Source: Polaromonas sp.
Lineage (GTDB): Bacteria; Pseudomonadota; Gammaproteobacteria; Burkholderiales; Burkholderiaceae_C
DNA length: 64,000 nucleotides
Direction: 5' to 3'
NCBI RefSeq assembly: GCF_029945685.1
Contig: NZ_JAQSDA010000020.1
Span: 302,044-366,043, forward strand
Made by a program: the position numbers and the translations under genes. The notes under the pieces were generated by a model, which worked only from the letters and a program-made list of their open reading frames with translations, made no database searches and was not told the DNA's origin. This document shows positions 62,713-64,000 of the stretch, piece after piece; positions within the stretch are counted from its first letter, which is position 1, and each line of letters opens with the position of its first letter.

Positions 62713-63768
62713 ATGTTGAAAAAATCCCCGATTCTGGCCACCCTGGCTGTGGCTGCCACCCTGATGGGCGGCGCAGGCGGCGTCAGTGCGCAGGAACAGG
62801 TGGTCAACCTGTATTCTGCCCGCCACTACCAGACCGATGAGGCGCTTTACAGCAATTTCACCAAAACCACCGGTATCAAGATCAACCGCGTGGACGCGGA
62901 CGATGCCGGCATCCTCGCGCGCCTGAAGGCCGAGGGCGCAGCCTCCCCGGCCGACGTGATCCTGCTGGTGGACGCCGCGCGGCTGGCCAAAGGCGACAGC
63001 GAAGGCCTGTTCCAGCCGATCAAGTCGCCCCTGCTGGAAAAGGCGATTCCGGCACAGTTGCGTGCCCAGGCCACGCCTGAAGGCACGACCTGGTTCGGTT
63101 TTTCTACACGCGCCCGCCTCATCGTCTATGACAAGCTCAAGGTCAACAAGGCCGATGTCGACACCTACGAAGAACTCGCCGACCCGAAAAACAAGGGCCT
63201 GCTGTGCACCCGTTCGGGCTCGCATCCCTACAACCTGTCGCTGTTCGGCGCGGTGACCGAACACCTGGGCGCCGCCAGGGCCGAAGAGTGGCTCAAGGGC
63301 CTGGTGGCCAACATGGCCCGCCCGCCCAAGGGCGGCGACACCGACCAGATCAAGGGCGTGGCCAGCGGCGAATGCGGCATCGCGATCACCAACAGCTACT
63401 ACCTCGCGCGCATCCTGCGGTCTTCCGCGCCGGAAGACAAGGCGATTGCCGACAAGGTCGGCGTGGTGTTTCCCAACCAGCAGTCCTGGGGTACCCATGT
63501 GAACATCGCCGGAGCGGCCGTTGCCAAAAATGCCAAGAACAGCGCCAACGCGGTGAAATTCATGGAGTACCTGGCCAGCCCCGACGCGCAGAACTACTTT
63601 GCCAACGGCAACAACGAGTGGCCCGTCGTCGCGGGGGTGAAGGTCAGCAACCCGGCCCTGCAGGCCATGTCGGGCGGCAGCTTCAAGTCCGAGACCATCC
63701 CGATCAGCACCGTCGGCGCCAACCAGGTGAAGGTGCAGCAGATGCTGGACCGCGTCGGCTATAAATAA
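62713..63768 (+). CDS. fbpA: ferric iron ABC transporter substrate-binding protein
   Basis: Periplasmic Fe(III)-binding protein, 351 residues, with a signal peptide MLKKSPILATLAVAATLMGG ending before QEQVVNLYSARHY. The tyrosine pair in TNSYYLARIL and the nearby GEC segment match the iron site of FbpA/FutA proteins. The permease and ATPase genes are not visible; the next gene lies beyond a terminator. A Fur-like box in the promoter supports iron control. Confidence 0.93.
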   Translation: MLKKSPILATLAVAATLMGGAGGVSAQEQVVNLYSARHYQTDEALYSNFTKTTGIKINRVDADDAGILARLKAEGAASPADVILLVDAARLAKGDSEGLFQPIKSPLLEKAIPAQLRAQATPEGTTWFGFSTRARLIVYDKLKVNKADVDTYEELADPKNKGLLCTRSGSHPYNLSLFGAVTEHLGAARAEEWLKGLVANMARPPKGGDTDQIKGVASGECGIAITNSYYLARILRSSAPEDKAIADKVGVVFPNQQSWGTHVNIAGAAVAKNAKNSANAVKFMEYLASPDAQNYFANGNNEWPVVAGVKVSNPALQAMSGGSFKSETIPISTVGANQVKVQQMLDRVGYK

Positions 63769-63877
63769 CGCTCCCACGTTCGCTCGCTTCGCGTAGCTTT
63801 CTGCCCCCCGAGGGGGCGCTGCGCCTGCAGGCCGGCAGAGCCGGACCCGCGGCCCCCGCTTGAAAAGAGAGCGCCCC
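63769..63877 (+). repeat. 100-bp intergenic repeat family 2, copy 5
   Basis: CGCTCCCACGTTCGCTCGCT, then CCCCCCGAGGGGGCGCTGCG and CCGGACCCGCGGCCCCCGCT. It begins directly after the fbpA stop codon. Confidence 0.75.
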
Positions 63878-63880
63878 GTT

Positions 63881-63914
63881 CATCAAAAAGCCCGGTCCGC
63901 CGGGCTTTTTGATG
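63881..63914. terminator. terminator after fbpA
   Basis: CATCAAAAAGCCCGG pairs perfectly with CCGGGCTTTTTGATG around TCCG. Confidence 0.9.
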
Positions 63915-64000
63915 CGTGATTGTTATGCGTGATAATTGCCCCTTGACGTTGACGTTAACGTCAACTCCGCAACACCCTCCCCTCACTATTTCTCCAAGGA
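63909..64000 (+). promoter_or_regulatory. promoter region of a gene outside the window, with an 18-bp palindrome
   Basis: TTGATG (63909-63914), 16 bp, GATAAT (63931-63936) form a possible promoter. The perfect palindrome GTTGACGTTAACGTCAAC (63948-63965) follows, and the window ends in CCAAGGA, which looks like a ribosome site for a gene starting just outside. The palindrome resembles operators of MerR-type LiuR repressors of branched-chain acyl-CoA genes; this is from memory. Confidence 0.5.

Overview
This is a GC-rich window of ordinary, densely packed chromosome from a betaproteobacterium of the order Burkholderiales, most likely family Comamonadaceae (Polaromonas, Rhodoferax or Variovorax type). 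The evidence is the gene order rpsF-priB-rpsR-rplI-dnaB, the order hupB-tRNA-Val-ppiD-tRNA-His, the EarP/EF-P arginine rhamnosylation pair, a phasin, an AniA-type copper nitrite reductase, and two families of short dispersed repeats. There is no rRNA operon, CRISPR array, prophage or insertion sequence. The genus is an inference.

Layout. 1-6 kb: the 5' end of dusA, a lipoprotein M14 carboxypeptidase, a small unknown protein, then the ribosomal/primosomal operon rpsF-priB-rpsR-rplI with dnaB. 6-16 kb: a sodium/solute symporter pair (DUF4212 plus a large subunit with an EF-hand-like loop), a TPR protein and small membrane protein, ppsA divergent from its regulator ppsR, and the peroxide defence genes ahpC-ahpF. 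16-26 kb: an iron block made of bacterioferritin, feoA-feoB-small Cys-rich protein, a Fiu-type siderophore receptor with PiuC hydroxylase, bfd, tonB-exbB-exbD, hemP and an HbpS/GlcG-like protein, with Fur-box-like sites before feoA, the receptor, bfd and hemP. A fifth such site precedes the ferric iron binding protein gene at 62.7 kb. 26-29 kb: a BI-1 membrane protein and a three-domain nirK preceded by an FNR/DNR-like box and a strong NsrR box. 29-38 kb: rlmD, nlpD, pcm, surE (no rpoS between nlpD and rlmD), a quinone oxidoreductase, a single-domain response regulator, two tRNAs, ppiD and hupB. 38-45 kb: a tartrate-dehydrogenase-like gene and a fluoroacetate-dehalogenase-like hydrolase opposite a LysR regulator, an EamA transporter, pgsA and uvrC. 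45-51 kb: earP overlapping a PmrA/PmrB two-component pair, a convergent eptA with a PmrA box, then efp and a LOG-family gene. 51-60 kb: MFS transporter, rmuC, a 2-hydroxyacid dehydrogenase, an NhaD-like antiporter, pncB, FKBP, nitroreductase, thioesterase and a histone-deacetylase-like enzyme. 60-64 kb: a phasin with TGC-rich operators, a patatin-like lipoprotein, fbpA, and at the right edge the promoter region of a gene outside the window.

The least explained features are the repeats. A roughly 60-bp family, related in sequence and bounded by TAGCTA/CTATCAA-type ends, occurs about twelve times. Five copies lie in frame inside feoB, rlmD, pcm and earP (two copies), always in variable linkers, which resembles the protein-inserted palindromic elements of Rickettsia. 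A second family of about 100 bp occurs five times, mostly starting within a few bases of a stop codon. A separate 119-bp imperfect palindrome forms the leader of pncB.
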